The notes beneath the pieces were generated by a model. That model was not told the origin of the DNA. It worked only from the letters and a program-made list of their open reading frames with translations, and did not search any database. DNA of 12,543 nt from Candidatus Aminicenantota bacterium (GTDB taxonomy: Bacteria > Acidobacteriota > Aminicenantia > Aminicenantales > Aminicenantaceae), in contig SOIA01000041.1 in assembly GCA_004378665.1 (NCBI GenBank), positions 1 to 12,543 of the forward strand. The letters run 5' to 3'. This document shows, piece after piece, positions 1 through 8,950 of the stretch. The position numbers and the translations under genes are program-made. How positions within the stretch are numbered: position 1 is the first letter of the stretch; each line of letters begins with the position of its first letter.

Positions 1-2
1 TC

Positions 3-3000
3 CTGACTTTTATCTGTGTTTTTCTGGTTGTGCAAGGCGGGAGTAGTCCTCAGGCGCAAAAAAATGTAGACCGGTATGATCCGAGTCTTTATCAAGCTAT
101 GCAGTGGAGAAGTATCGGACCCTACAGAGGCGGACGTGCGACTGCGGTGGCCGGTGTTCCCAGCCAACCTCATACCTATTATTTCGGGGCGACCGGAGGG
201 GGAGTCTGGAAAACCGAGGACGGAGGCTTGAACTGGAGGCCCATATCCGACGAATTTTTTAAGACCGGTTCAGTCGGAGCGATAGCGGTTTCAGAGTATG
301 ACCCGAATATCGTTTATGTGGGCATGGGTGAGGCGCCGATCCGGGGCAATGTTTCCCATGGCGATGGCATGTACAAATCCACGGATGCGGGGAAAACCTG
401 GAAGCATATCGGATTGGAAGATACGAGTCAGATCTCCAGAGTTCGCATCCATCCCCGAAATCCGGATAGCGTCTATGTGGCGGCTCTCGGTCATGTGTAC
501 GGTTCAAACGAGCAAAGGGGCGTGTTCAGGAGTCGGGATGGAGGAAAGACCTGGGAGAAAGTTCTCTACAGGGATGATAAAACCGGAGCCATCGATCTCA
601 TCCTTGATCCTTCGAACCCGAGGATCATCTATGCGGCACTCTGGGAATTCTTCAGAACCCCGTACAGCCTTTCCAGCGGAGGCCCGGGAAGTGGCATCTT
701 CAAGTCGACAGATGGAGGCGACACATGGACGGAAATCTCTCGAAATCAGGGGCTTCCCAGGGGACTGCTCGGAAAAATCGGCATCACTATCTCGCCGGCC
801 AAGCCTGACCGAGTCTGGGCCATTGTTGAAGCCAAAGTGGGGGGTGTTTTTTGTTCGGATGACGGAGGCCAAACCTGGCGCAAGATGAATGATGAACGCC
901 GGTTGCGCCAGAGAGCCTGGTATTACACGCGGATCTACGCTGATCCCAAAGATGCGGAAACCGTGTATGTCCTGAATACGGGTTTTTACCGTTCGGTGGA
1001 CAGGGGCAGGACCTTTGCTTCGATCCGTGTTCCGCATGGAGACAACCACGATCTATGGATTGACCCTGCGAACTCGAAAAGGATGATCAATTCGAACGAT
1101 GGTGGTGCGAACGTGAGCTATAACAGCGGGATATCCTGGACAGACCAGGACAATCAGCCCACAGCCCAGTTTTACCATGTCACCACTGACAATCATTTTC
1201 CTTATCGTGTGTACGGAGCCCAGCAGGATAACTCAACGGTTCGTATCGCCAGCCGGACAACAGGATCCGGGATTGACAAGCCTGACTGGTATCCGGTCGG
1301 GGGTGGAGAGAGCGGCCATATTGCCCCCCGCCATGATAATCCCAGCATCGTGTATGCGGGCAGCTACGGAGGTCTGATCACCCGCTGGGACTACAGGACC
1401 CGTCAGGCACGGATCATAACCGCCTGGCCAGAGAACCCGATGGGATGGGGGGCGGGTGATTTAAAATACCGCTATCAGTGGACGGCTCCTATCGTCGTAT
1501 CCAGGTTCGATTCGAATGTCCTCTATCATGCCGCTCAGGTCATCTTCAAAACAACTAACGAAGGACAGAGCTGGGAGATCATCAGTCCTGACCTCACCCG
1601 CAATGATAAGTCCAAGCAGAAGTCTTCCGGAGGTCCGATCACTAAGGATAACACGAGTGTTGAGTATTACTGCACTGTATTTGCCTTGGCTGAGTCCTTC
1701 CATAATCCGAACATACTCTGGGTCGGGACGGATGATGGTTTGGTCAGCATCACCAGGAACGGCGGGAAAAATTGGGAGGAAATCACTCCGAGAGATTTGC
1801 CGGAATGGAGCCTCATCAGCATGATTGAGCCCTCCACGTTTGACTCGGCCACTGCCTATCTCGCGGTCGACCGGCACGAACTTGATGACTTCAGTCCCTA
1901 TATCTACAAAACAGAAAATTATGGGAAATCCTGGAAGAAGATCACAAACGGACTTCCTGACAACACGTTTGTCAGGGTCGTGCGCGAAGACCCGAAGAGA
2001 GAGGGTCTGCTTTATGCAGGAACAGAAACCGGAGCGTTTGTCTCGTTCGATGACGGCGCGGACTGGCAGTCTTTGCAGCTCAACCTGCCGGTTGTTCCCA
2101 TCCACGATATGGTTGTCAAAGAGAACGACCTTGTGGTGGGGACCCATGGGCGTTCATTCTGGATCCTGGATGACCTGACTCCCTTGCACCAGATCAACGG
2201 TAAAGTGGCCAAGTCGGAATTCCATCTTTTTAAATCCCGGGATGCCTATCGAATGAGGGGACGGGGATGGCCGCGGCCCAACGTCGGACAGAATCCGCCC
2301 TCCGGATCGGTCATTTACTATTATCTCAAGGAGAAGCCCGAAGAAGGGATCATCCTTGAATTCATGGACCGTGAGGACAACAGTATTAAGAAATACACAG
2401 GCAAGGCAGGAGAGGATGCGGGAGCAGGACGCTTTTCCATGCGAGTGCCCATGAAAGCGGGGATGAACCGCTTTGTCTGGAACATGCGTTATCCTGATGC
2501 AGAGCGAGTGCCCGGAGCCATTCTCTGGGGAGGAATGCTGAGTGGACCGGTCGCTGTGCCGGGAATTTATAAGGTCAAGCTCACTGTGGGGGGGGAATCG
2601 ATGACTCAGAGCTGGGCGTGGCAAAAGGATCCTCGTCTTTCCACGTCTCAGGAAGAATTCCAGGAACAGTTTGATTTCCTCGTAGAAATCCGGGACAAGG
2701 TCACAGAGATCAATCGAGCGATCAACCGGCTGAGAGATGTCAAAAGTCAGCTGGACACGCTGACAAAAAAAGTTAAAGGGCATGAAAAAGGGAATCAGGT
2801 CATTGAGGCCGCGAGGAAGCTCAGAGCCAAACTGACAGCTGTAGAGGATGTGCTCATCCAGTCTAAATCCAAGAGCGGTCAGGACCCGCTCAATTATCCG
2901 ATCCTGCTGGATAACAAGATCGCTTCGCTGGCATCTGTGGTGGCCGCTTCCGGATCACGCCCGACAGACCAGTCGTACGGAGTCTTCAAAGAGCTGTCTT

Positions 3001-3110
3001 CCAAGGCAGACGAACAGCTGGCCAAATTGAAGTCCATAATGGGAAAAGACCTCCCTGACTTCAACGACATAGTGAAGAAGTCGAAAATTCCTGCGATCAT
3101 TATCAAATAG
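3..3110 (+). CDS. Secreted VPS10/sortilin-like BNR (Asp-box) beta-propeller protein, 5' end outside window
   Basis: The reading frame is open to the left edge. A GTG at 30 is a possible start, but the preceding in-frame codons encode a hydrophobic stretch (LTFICVFLVV) that looks like a signal-peptide core, so the true start lies before base 1. The mature part is about 1,020 residues. It has roughly eleven Asp-box motifs of the form S-x-D-x-G-x-T-W, for example KSTDAGKTW, RSRDGGKTW, KSTDGGDTW, CSDDGGQTW and RSVDRGRTF. These repeats are typical of sortilin/VPS10-type and BNR beta-propellers. A shared GTHGRSFWILDD segment closes the propeller part. An Ig-like beta domain (around PGIYKVKLTV) and a helical, charged C-terminal region follow. 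The protein is co-linear with the product of 4669-7848, so the two are paralogues. Such proteins are often labelled glycosyl hydrolase, but I see no recognisable catalytic site. Surface or periplasmic binding is an inference and the ligand is unknown. Confidence 0.88.
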   Translation: MTFICVFLVVQGGSSPQAQKNVDRYDPSLYQAMQWRSIGPYRGGRATAVAGVPSQPHTYYFGATGGGVWKTEDGGLNWRPISDEFFKTGSVGAIAVSEYDPNIVYVGMGEAPIRGNVSHGDGMYKSTDAGKTWKHIGLEDTSQISRVRIHPRNPDSVYVAALGHVYGSNEQRGVFRSRDGGKTWEKVLYRDDKTGAIDLILDPSNPRIIYAALWEFFRTPYSLSSGGPGSGIFKSTDGGDTWTEISRNQGLPRGLLGKIGITISPAKPDRVWAIVEAKVGGVFCSDDGGQTWRKMNDERRLRQRAWYYTRIYADPKDAETVYVLNTGFYRSVDRGRTFASIRVPHGDNHDLWIDPANSKRMINSNDGGANVSYNSGISWTDQDNQPTAQFYHVTTDNHFPYRVYGAQQDNSTVRIASRTTGSGIDKPDWYPVGGGESGHIAPRHDNPSIVYAGSYGGLITRWDYRTRQARIITAWPENPMGWGAGDLKYRYQWTAPIVVSRFDSNVLYHAAQVIFKTTNEGQSWEIISPDLTRNDKSKQKSSGGPITKDNTSVEYYCTVFALAESFHNPNILWVGTDDGLVSITRNGGKNWEEITPRDLPEWSLISMIEPSTFDSATAYLAVDRHELDDFSPYIYKTENYGKSWKKITNGLPDNTFVRVVREDPKREGLLYAGTETGAFVSFDDGADWQSLQLNLPVVPIHDMVVKENDLVVGTHGRSFWILDDLTPLHQINGKVAKSEFHLFKSRDAYRMRGRGWPRPNVGQNPPSGSVIYYYLKEKPEEGIILEFMDREDNSIKKYTGKAGEDAGAGRFSMRVPMKAGMNRFVWNMRYPDAERVPGAILWGGMLSGPVAVPGIYKVKLTVGGESMTQSWAWQKDPRLSTSQEEFQEQFDFLVEIRDKVTEINRAINRLRDVKSQLDTLTKKVKGHEKGNQVIEAARKLRAKLTAVEDVLIQSKSKSGQDPLNYPILLDNKIASLASVVAASGSRPTDQSYGVFKELSSKADEQLAKLKSIMGKDLPDFNDIVKKSKIPAIIIK

Positions 3111-3209
3111 GACATTGACTCTGTCATTTAAAGAATAAAAAGTTTTACTATAGATATTTGTTCCCGTGACTATAAAACTGCGAGAATATAAAAATCAATA
3201 GGTAAAAAA

Positions 3210-4628
3210 ATGTATAAGAAGGTGACGCAAGAAATAATTGAGAAGCTGGAAAAGGTCGTCGGACAGAAAAACCTGACTCATGACCGGGAAAAAATGGAAG
3301 ATTACAGCCATGACGAATTTTCTCTGAAAGATATTGCGAAGTTTCCAGAGCTGGTGGTGAAACCGGAAAAGACCGAAGAAGTGGCAGAGATTCTTCGGCT
3401 GGCGAACACAGAGATGGTGCCTGTGACTCCGCGTGGGGGAGCAACAGGCCTGACCGGCGGCTGTGTTCCTCTTTATGGAGGCATAGTGCTGTCGCTTGAG
3501 AACATGAATCGAATACTCGAGGTGGACCTGGATAATCAGATGGCAGTCGTGGAAGCCGGTGTGACGCTTTCAGAATTCTATCAGGCAGTCGAGGAGGCAG
3601 GACTTTTCTTTCCCCCGCATCCCGGAGAGGAAAGCGCGATGATCGGAGGATTGATCGCGACAAATGCCGGGGGTGCACGGGCCGTCAAATACGGAGTCAT
3701 CCGGAACTATATCCGAGGGTTGGAAGTTGTCCTTCCCACAGGTTCTGTTATTCATCTTGGCGGCAAACTCATGAAGAGCAGCACGGGCTATAACCTGCTC
3801 AATCTCATCATCGGCTCTGAGGGGACACTCGGAGTCGTGACACAGGCTACGATCCAGCTGATGCCCTCTCCCCGGGTGATGAGGTCCTTGATCATCCCGT
3901 ATGATGAACTGGAAAAGGCGATCGAGACTGTTCCATTATTGATCAGGAAAAGAATCCTTCCGCTTGCCGTGGAGTTCGTTCCCAAGGATGTCATTCAGAT
4001 TACAGAGGAGTTCCTGAAGAAAAGATGGCCGTGCACCCAGGGGAGCACTTATCTTTTGATTATTCTCGATGCTTCGAGTGAAGACGAGATAGACAGATTA
4101 TCCGAGGAAGTGGCCGAAACCTGCATGGAAAAGGGAGCCCTGGATGTTTATGTGGCAGACAGTCCGAAAAAACAGGAAGAAGTCCTGGATATCCGCAGCA
4201 AAATCTACGAGGCGATCAAGTCTCATACTCTTGAAGTCCTGGATATTTCCATCCCGAGGGCAGAGATCGCCCGCCACGTCAAAAAGGTCCAGGAAGTTTC
4301 ACAAAAGTACAAGATATGGCTTCCTACATTCGGCCATGCGGCTGACGGAAATGTACACACTCATATCATGTCCGCCCGTTTTGAGGGAGGAAAGATCGTC
4401 TCTCTTCCTGAAGAGGAATGGAAGACGAAATTTGAGAAAGTGCGCGAGGAGCTTTACAAAGATTGCAGAAACAGGCGAGGAGTGATTTCAGGAGAGCATG
4501 GAATCGGCATTGTCAAGAAATCTTATCTTTCCTATGTCCTGGATGAAGAGACGATCGAGCTGATGAAAGGCATAAAGAGGCACTTTGACCCTCAAAACAT
4601 CTTGAATCCCGGCAAAATCTTTGATTAA
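3210..4628 (+). CDS. FAD-binding oxidase, GlcD / D-lactate dehydrogenase type
   Basis: This 472-residue protein is the full length of the glycolate oxidase GlcD / D-lactate dehydrogenase family, which oxidises 2-hydroxy acids to 2-oxo acids using FAD. The PCMH-type FAD domain shows PRGGATGLTGG (residues 74-84), the GGLIATNAGG segment (146-155) with the following KYG, and GSEGTLGVV (202-210). The C-terminal oxidase domain carries GHAADGNVH (375-383), close to the family's GHAGDGNxH, then GEHGIG (428-433) and the usual ending FDPQNILNPGKIFD. The ATG at 3210 has only a weak AGGT ribosome site but matches the expected N-terminus. No signal peptide is seen, so it is cytoplasmic or membrane-associated. 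No GlcE/GlcF subunit or iron-sulphur partner gene lies within the window. The substrate (D-lactate, glycolate, 2-hydroxyglutarate or another) cannot be read from sequence. It is placed between two propeller paralogues, 99 bases after the first and 40 before the second. Confidence 0.9.
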   Translation: MYKKVTQEIIEKLEKVVGQKNLTHDREKMEDYSHDEFSLKDIAKFPELVVKPEKTEEVAEILRLANTEMVPVTPRGGATGLTGGCVPLYGGIVLSLENMNRILEVDLDNQMAVVEAGVTLSEFYQAVEEAGLFFPPHPGEESAMIGGLIATNAGGARAVKYGVIRNYIRGLEVVLPTGSVIHLGGKLMKSSTGYNLLNLIIGSEGTLGVVTQATIQLMPSPRVMRSLIIPYDELEKAIETVPLLIRKRILPLAVEFVPKDVIQITEEFLKKRWPCTQGSTYLLIILDASSEDEIDRLSEEVAETCMEKGALDVYVADSPKKQEEVLDIRSKIYEAIKSHTLEVLDISIPRAEIARHVKKVQEVSQKYKIWLPTFGHAADGNVHTHIMSARFEGGKIVSLPEEEWKTKFEKVREELYKDCRNRRGVISGEHGIGIVKKSYLSYVLDEETIELMKGIKRHFDPQNILNPGKIFD

Positions 4629-4640
4629 ATACGTTATTTA

Positions 4641-4657
4641 CTACTACTATTACTATT
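4641..4657 (+). repeat. Short TAC/TAT trinucleotide tract
   Basis: The leader between the oxidase stop codon and the next ribosome site contains CTACTACTATTACTATT, a run of TAC/TAT triplets. If read in frame from the TTG at 4621 it would encode six tyrosines before the real signal peptide, which argues against that upstream start. It may simply be an unstructured leader favouring ribosome loading. Confidence 0.6.
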
Positions 4658-4658
4658 T

Positions 4659-4663
4659 GGAGG
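4659..4663 (+). promoter_or_regulatory. Ribosome binding site that fixes the start of the second propeller gene
   Basis: GGAGG sits five bases before the ATG at 4669. This start is preferred over the in-frame TTG at 4621, which overlaps the previous gene, lacks a good ribosome site and would put a tyrosine run ahead of the signal peptide. Confidence 0.75.
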
Positions 4664-4668
4664 AGCAG

Positions 4669-7600
4669 ATGCGCATTCGGAAATTCATGGTCCTGTGCTT
4701 TGCGGTTCTACTGACTGCAGGTTTGACGATCCCGACTGTTCAAGCCAGACAGGAAAGCCGGAAAAACAATTCGATTGAAGCGCTCGTTGGACCCGAGTTA
4801 TTCAGGAATTTGACCTGGCGAAACATCGGACCGGCCAATATGATGGGGCGTGTCACCGACGTTGAAGGAGTGCCCGGAGATCCCAATATCGTTTATGTAG
4901 GCACGGCTTCAGGTGGAATCTGGAAAACTGTCAACGGGGGCGTCACATGGACGCCCATTTTCGACGACCAACAGGTCGCTTCCATAGGAGATTTGGCTCT
5001 GGAACCCGGCAATCCCGATGTCATCTATGCCGGAACCGGGGAGTCGAACGTCCGCAACAGTGTCTCCTTCGGGAATGGTGTCTATAAATCCACGGATGGC
5101 GGAAAAACCTGGTGGCACATAGGACTCGAAGACACAATGCACATTTCGCGTATTGTGGTCAATCCGAAAAACCCGGATGTCATCTATGTGGGAGCCTTGG
5201 GCCATGCTTTTGGCCCGAATAAGGAGCGGGGAGTGTTCATGTCCACCGATGGCGGAAAAACGTGGGATAAAATTCTCTACACGGATGACCGACATGGCGT
5301 GGCAGACATGGATATCAATCCTCAGAATCCGAATATCGTCTACGCCGGATTATGGCTTTTCGAGCGGAAGCCCTGGACGTTCACCAGCGGAGACGAAAAT
5401 GGCGGTGTTTTCAGGTCGATAGACAGGGGGCAGACCTGGGAAAAGATGACAAGAGGCCTTCCGAAGCTTATGGGCCGACTCGGAATAAAAGTCGCGAAAA
5501 GCAATCCCAACGTGGTCTATGTCATAACAGAATCCCCGGAAGGAACGCTTTATAGATCCGATGACCGAGGAGAAACGTTCCGGAATGTCTCCAGGGATGT
5601 CCAGATCGTCTCTCGAGGCTTTTACTACACCGATATAAGAGTTGATCCTGCGGATGAGAACAGGGTCTACGCGGTCTCCTCCCGACTGTCTCTTTCCATC
5701 GACGGAGGGCAAAACTTCAGGCGCATCTCTCGGGAAACACATGTGGATTTTCACTCGCTCTGGATAGACCCCGAGAATCCCAATAGGATGTGGCAGGGAC
5801 AGGATGGAGGAGTGTGTGTTTCCTATGACAGGGGAAAGACCTGGGATTATGTGAATAACTTCCCTGTCGGGCAGTTTTATCAAATATGCGCTGATAACCG
5901 AGAACCTTTCTACTATGTGGGTGGAGGAATGCAGGATAATGGCACCTGGTATGGCCCGAGCCGCAACAGAGAGCCTTTTGGGATCTTGAATGACGACTGG
6001 AGGATGATCAGTTTTGGTGACGGCTTTCATATCGTCGTTCACCCGATGAATCAGGAGCTTTTCCTGAGTGAATCTCAGGGAGGCAATATCATGAGAACAG
6101 ACATGAGAACTCGCGAGCAGCAGATCGTCAGCCCTCAGCCGCGCCGGGCGGATGGCGCACCTGTTTCCACTCTGAAATACAGGTTCAACTGGAATGCACC
6201 CATCATCCTTTCGCTCCACAACACACAGACGGTGTACGTCGGTGGCAATGTCGTCTTCAAATCAACGGATTTTGGCTCTACGTGGGAGATCATAAGCCCG
6301 GACCTGACCACCAACAACCCGGAGAAACAGAAAACAGCAGGAGGGCCGGCATGGACAGAGAACACCACCGCAGAATACCACTGCAGCATCATCAGCCTGG
6401 CGGAATCTCCGCTGCAGCCAGGAGTCTTGTGGGTTGGAACAGACGATGGAAACCTTCATGTATCGATGAACGGGGGAGAGACCTGGAAGAGCGTCGTGGA
6501 AAACGTTCCCAAGGTCCCATCATATTCGCCGGTCTCTCATATCGAGCCATCCCGCACATCTGCAGGAGTGGCTTATTGTTCTTTCGACCGGCACATGCTC
6601 GATGATTTCCGGCCTTTTGTGTATAAGACGACGGATTTTGGACGGACCTGGACAAACGTGACCGGCAATCTTCCTGAGAAGGCCTATGTCTGGGTTGTGC
6701 GGGAAGACCCGAGGAATCCAAACATCATATATGCCGGAACAGAGCTGGGTCTTTTTGTCTCGTTTACTCAGGGAAAACATTGGATCAAGCTCCGGATGAA
6801 GAATCTTCCCACAGTCTCAGTGCATGACATCCTGGTTCATCCACGGGATAACGACCTCATCCTGGGAACGCATGGCCGAAGCATCTGGATTTTTGATGAT
6901 GTTTCGTTTCTCCAGGAATTGACCCCGGATAAACTCGCCAACCCGGCTCATCTTTTCACCGTCCGTCCCGCACTCCGGTATGCCACCAAACCAACGCGCT
7001 ACGGAATCGGGGATAAAGTGTACAGAGGGCCGAACCCTCCCTATGGAGCTCTGATCACGTACTACCTTAATGAAAAGCCTGATAAAAAAGTCGCGGTTAA
7101 GCTTGAGATCCTGGATAGAACCGGAAAAGTCATTCGGACAGTCAAGAATATTCCAAAGGATGCGGGTATGAACCGCGTAGCCTGGGACCTGCGTCTTGAA
7201 GGACCTCGTCCGCGCCGCGAAGTGAGAAGGGAAGAGGACTTTTTCTTCAGAGGACCCCGGGGCCCTCTGGTTCTCCCCGGAACGTATACGGTTCAGCTCA
7301 CATTGGGTGAGAATACTTTTAACACATCCTTTGAAGTCCGAGTCGACCCGACTGTCCGGGTCTCTCTGGACCAGCTCAAGATTCAACAGCAGTATTCCAT
7401 TCAACTCCGAGACATGCAGTCGTTCGTGAATGATGGTCTCCGGGCACTGGATATTCTGGAGAAGCAGATCGAAGAGAGAAAGGACACCTTGAAAAAGCAA
7501 GGGAAAAATGTTCCGAAGGAAGTTGCGGATGCGATAGAGAGTCATGCTAAAAAGATTGAGTCCCTTAAGGACATTCTGGCAACACCTGAAGGAAGAGCAT

Positions 7601-7848
7601 TCTGGAGCGAAGGGCCGCGTTTGGGAAGGAGGCTGAGCCGCCTGTTCGGGTCCATCGATGGCGTGCATGCTCCCCCCACACAAGCCCAGATAGATTATTT
7701 TCGCGAACTCGAAAAAGAATTCAATTCAGCCATCGGAGATGTGAACGATTACCTGAGCCAGTCCGTTAAAGATCTCAATAAAACATTCAAGAAATTCCAG
7801 GTGCCTCTTCTCATGCTTCCCGATCCTGTCAAGATACCGGGTAAATAA
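4669..7848 (+). CDS. Secreted VPS10/sortilin-like BNR (Asp-box) beta-propeller protein
   Basis: From the ATG at 4669 the protein is 1,059 residues. It starts with a clear signal peptide: MRIRK, a hydrophobic core, and a likely cleavage after VQA at residue 26. Many Asp-box repeats follow, including KSTDGGKTW (about 140-148), MSTDGGKTW (191-199), RSIDRGQTW, VSYDRGKTW, KSTDFGSTW and KTTDFGRTW. The propeller region ends at GTHGRSIWIFDD. An Ig-like domain (PGTYTVQLTL) and a charged helical C-terminal region with coiled-coil character follow. The order of motifs matches the product of 3-3110 throughout, including LGTHGRS and the TENTTAEYHC / WVGTDDG block, so both arose by duplication. A basic/acidic, Phe-rich insert (RREVRREEDFFF) before the Ig-like part is specific to this copy. 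It is exported, but a function beyond binding or scaffolding cannot be supported. The next gene starts 11 bases later, implying one transcript. Confidence 0.9.
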   Translation: MRIRKFMVLCFAVLLTAGLTIPTVQARQESRKNNSIEALVGPELFRNLTWRNIGPANMMGRVTDVEGVPGDPNIVYVGTASGGIWKTVNGGVTWTPIFDDQQVASIGDLALEPGNPDVIYAGTGESNVRNSVSFGNGVYKSTDGGKTWWHIGLEDTMHISRIVVNPKNPDVIYVGALGHAFGPNKERGVFMSTDGGKTWDKILYTDDRHGVADMDINPQNPNIVYAGLWLFERKPWTFTSGDENGGVFRSIDRGQTWEKMTRGLPKLMGRLGIKVAKSNPNVVYVITESPEGTLYRSDDRGETFRNVSRDVQIVSRGFYYTDIRVDPADENRVYAVSSRLSLSIDGGQNFRRISRETHVDFHSLWIDPENPNRMWQGQDGGVCVSYDRGKTWDYVNNFPVGQFYQICADNREPFYYVGGGMQDNGTWYGPSRNREPFGILNDDWRMISFGDGFHIVVHPMNQELFLSESQGGNIMRTDMRTREQQIVSPQPRRADGAPVSTLKYRFNWNAPIILSLHNTQTVYVGGNVVFKSTDFGSTWEIISPDLTTNNPEKQKTAGGPAWTENTTAEYHCSIISLAESPLQPGVLWVGTDDGNLHVSMNGGETWKSVVENVPKVPSYSPVSHIEPSRTSAGVAYCSFDRHMLDDFRPFVYKTTDFGRTWTNVTGNLPEKAYVWVVREDPRNPNIIYAGTELGLFVSFTQGKHWIKLRMKNLPTVSVHDILVHPRDNDLILGTHGRSIWIFDDVSFLQELTPDKLANPAHLFTVRPALRYATKPTRYGIGDKVYRGPNPPYGALITYYLNEKPDKKVAVKLEILDRTGKVIRTVKNIPKDAGMNRVAWDLRLEGPRPRREVRREEDFFFRGPRGPLVLPGTYTVQLTLGENTFNTSFEVRVDPTVRVSLDQLKIQQQYSIQLRDMQSFVNDGLRALDILEKQIEERKDTLKKQGKNVPKEVADAIESHAKKIESLKDILATPEGRAFWSEGPRLGRRLSRLFGSIDGVHAPPTQAQIDYFRELEKEFNSAIGDVNDYLSQSVKDLNKTFKKFQVPLLMLPDPVKIPGK

Positions 7849-7859
7849 AGGAGAGAGAA

Positions 7860-8858
7860 ATGGCGGACCTGACCACTTCATACATGGGATTGAAACTCCG
7901 GAATCCGGTAGTCGTATCCAGCAGCGGTTTGACCAAATCCGCTGAGGGGATCCTTCGCTGTTATGAAGCCGGTGCCGGAGCGGTCGTTCTGAAGTCGATC
8001 TTCGAAGAACAGTTTCGGGAATTGGCAGGTGTGTCTGAGCAGGAATACGGGATTTACCCGGAAGCTATGGATTATTTGCGAAAGGGAGGATTGCTGGAGT
8101 ATGCCCCTCAAGCAATCTGTGACATGATTGAAAAAGTGAAGAAAGAATTGGATATCCCTGTTATTGCCAGCATCAACTGCCAGTCTCCCAAGCTGTGGCC
8201 GAGCTTTGCCCGGCAGTTCCAGGAAGCAGGCGCGGATGGGCTCGAGCTCAACATCTATTTTCTTCCCCTCGACCTGGATACGCCCGGATCAAAATACGAG
8301 GAGCATCACGTCCAGATCCTCAAGGAAGTCAAGAAGACCGTCTCTATCCCGGTTTCCGTGAAATTGATGTCACAGGTGACGTCAGTTCCTCATCTGGGAA
8401 AAGAGCTTGCGGATGCGGGATGTGACGCGCTCGTGCTTTTTAACTGGTTCGTTCAGCCGGATATCGACACACGAAATCTCAAGACAATAAATATCATTGG
8501 CAAAGGAAATTTTTTTCATTGTTTGAGATGGGTGGCGATTTTGGCCGGAAGAGTGGATTGTGACCTGGCCTCTTCTGGAGGAGTGAGAAAAGCTGAGGAT
8601 GTGATCAAGCAGATCCTGGCCGGAGCCTCTGCCGTTCAAGCCAGTACTCTCTTCTACCAGAAAGGGATAAAGGCTATTCAAGACCTTGTCAAAGGGATCG
8701 AAGAGTGGATGGACAATCACAAATTTACCGCGGTCGATGATTTTAAAGGCGAACTCTCTTTTAAAAAGCAGGAAGTGTCTTTCAAAGGAGCTGGTGAAGC
8801 AGAAGCGTTTTTCCGGGCTCAGTATTTAAAAGCCTACGCAAGACCAAAAGAGGAATGA
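7860..8858 (+). CDS. Dihydroorotate dehydrogenase-like flavoprotein lacking the catalytic Cys
   Basis: This 332-residue TIM-barrel protein belongs to the dihydroorotate dehydrogenase superfamily. FMN-site features remain: Lys45 in GAVVLKS, Asn131 in LELNIYF, Lys168 in VSVKLMS, Asn195, the phosphate-binding SSGG (238-241) and the following VQASTLFYQKG. Class 1 enzymes read NLSCPN at the active-site loop, with Cys as the catalytic base. Here the aligned stretch is NIYFLP, so Phe134 replaces the Cys, and the orotate-binding NSMGLPN loop is also not recognisable. It is therefore best called a dihydroorotate dehydrogenase-like protein and not PyrD. Its substrate is unknown. AAGGAG (7848-7853) gives a strong ribosome site and overlaps the end of the preceding stop codon, so the gene is co-transcribed with the propeller gene. 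No other pyrimidine gene is nearby, which supports a non-pyrimidine role. Confidence 0.85.
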   Translation: MADLTTSYMGLKLRNPVVVSSSGLTKSAEGILRCYEAGAGAVVLKSIFEEQFRELAGVSEQEYGIYPEAMDYLRKGGLLEYAPQAICDMIEKVKKELDIPVIASINCQSPKLWPSFARQFQEAGADGLELNIYFLPLDLDTPGSKYEEHHVQILKEVKKTVSIPVSVKLMSQVTSVPHLGKELADAGCDALVLFNWFVQPDIDTRNLKTINIIGKGNFFHCLRWVAILAGRVDCDLASSGGVRKAEDVIKQILAGASAVQASTLFYQKGIKAIQDLVKGIEEWMDNHKFTAVDDFKGELSFKKQEVSFKGAGEAEAFFRAQYLKAYARPKEE

Positions 8859-8911
8859 GGAAAATTTTTTCAAATCAGTTCCTTGTGATGCCTGTGCAAT
8901 TCTTCCAGCCC

Positions 8912-8931
8912 TTTTCTAGGATTCTAGAAAA
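8912..8931. other. 8-bp palindrome (TTTTCTAG / CTAGAAAA), possible operator or hairpin
   Basis: TTTTCTAG at 8912-8919 is repeated in reverse complement at 8924-8931 with a GATT spacer. It lies between the flavoprotein gene and the ACT-domain gene. A protein-binding operator or a small RNA hairpin are both possible. There is no second copy in the window to decide. Confidence 0.45.
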
Positions 8932-8950
8932 AAATGGATTAATATATAAA

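Noticed and set aside
30..32. GTG at 30 as the true start of the first gene
   Set aside because: The frame is open to the left edge and the codons before it encode a signal-peptide-like hydrophobic core, so the gene starts outside the window.
1461..2147. Long minus-strand open frame inside the first propeller gene
   Set aside because: It lies wholly inside a convincing gene on the other strand and its translation shows no recognisable domain; it is a shadow of codon bias. The same applies to the long antisense frames near 5350-6219 and 6817-7683.
3141..3179. AGTTTTA / TAAAACT inverted repeat between the first propeller and the oxidase gene
   Set aside because: Seven AT-rich pairs with a 25-base loop in an AT-rich gap are easily due to chance, and no good terminator or promoter shape accompanies them. 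TTGACT at 3115 has no -10 at the right distance.
4621..4668. TTG start at 4621 extending the second propeller protein upstream
   Set aside because: It overlaps the previous gene, lacks a ribosome site and puts a poly-tyrosine run before a clear signal peptide; the ATG at 4669 with GGAGG is better.
3..7848. Glycosyl hydrolase (GH74-like) function for the two propeller proteins
   Set aside because: Asp-box repeats alone are structural and no catalytic signature could be recognised, so only the fold is called.
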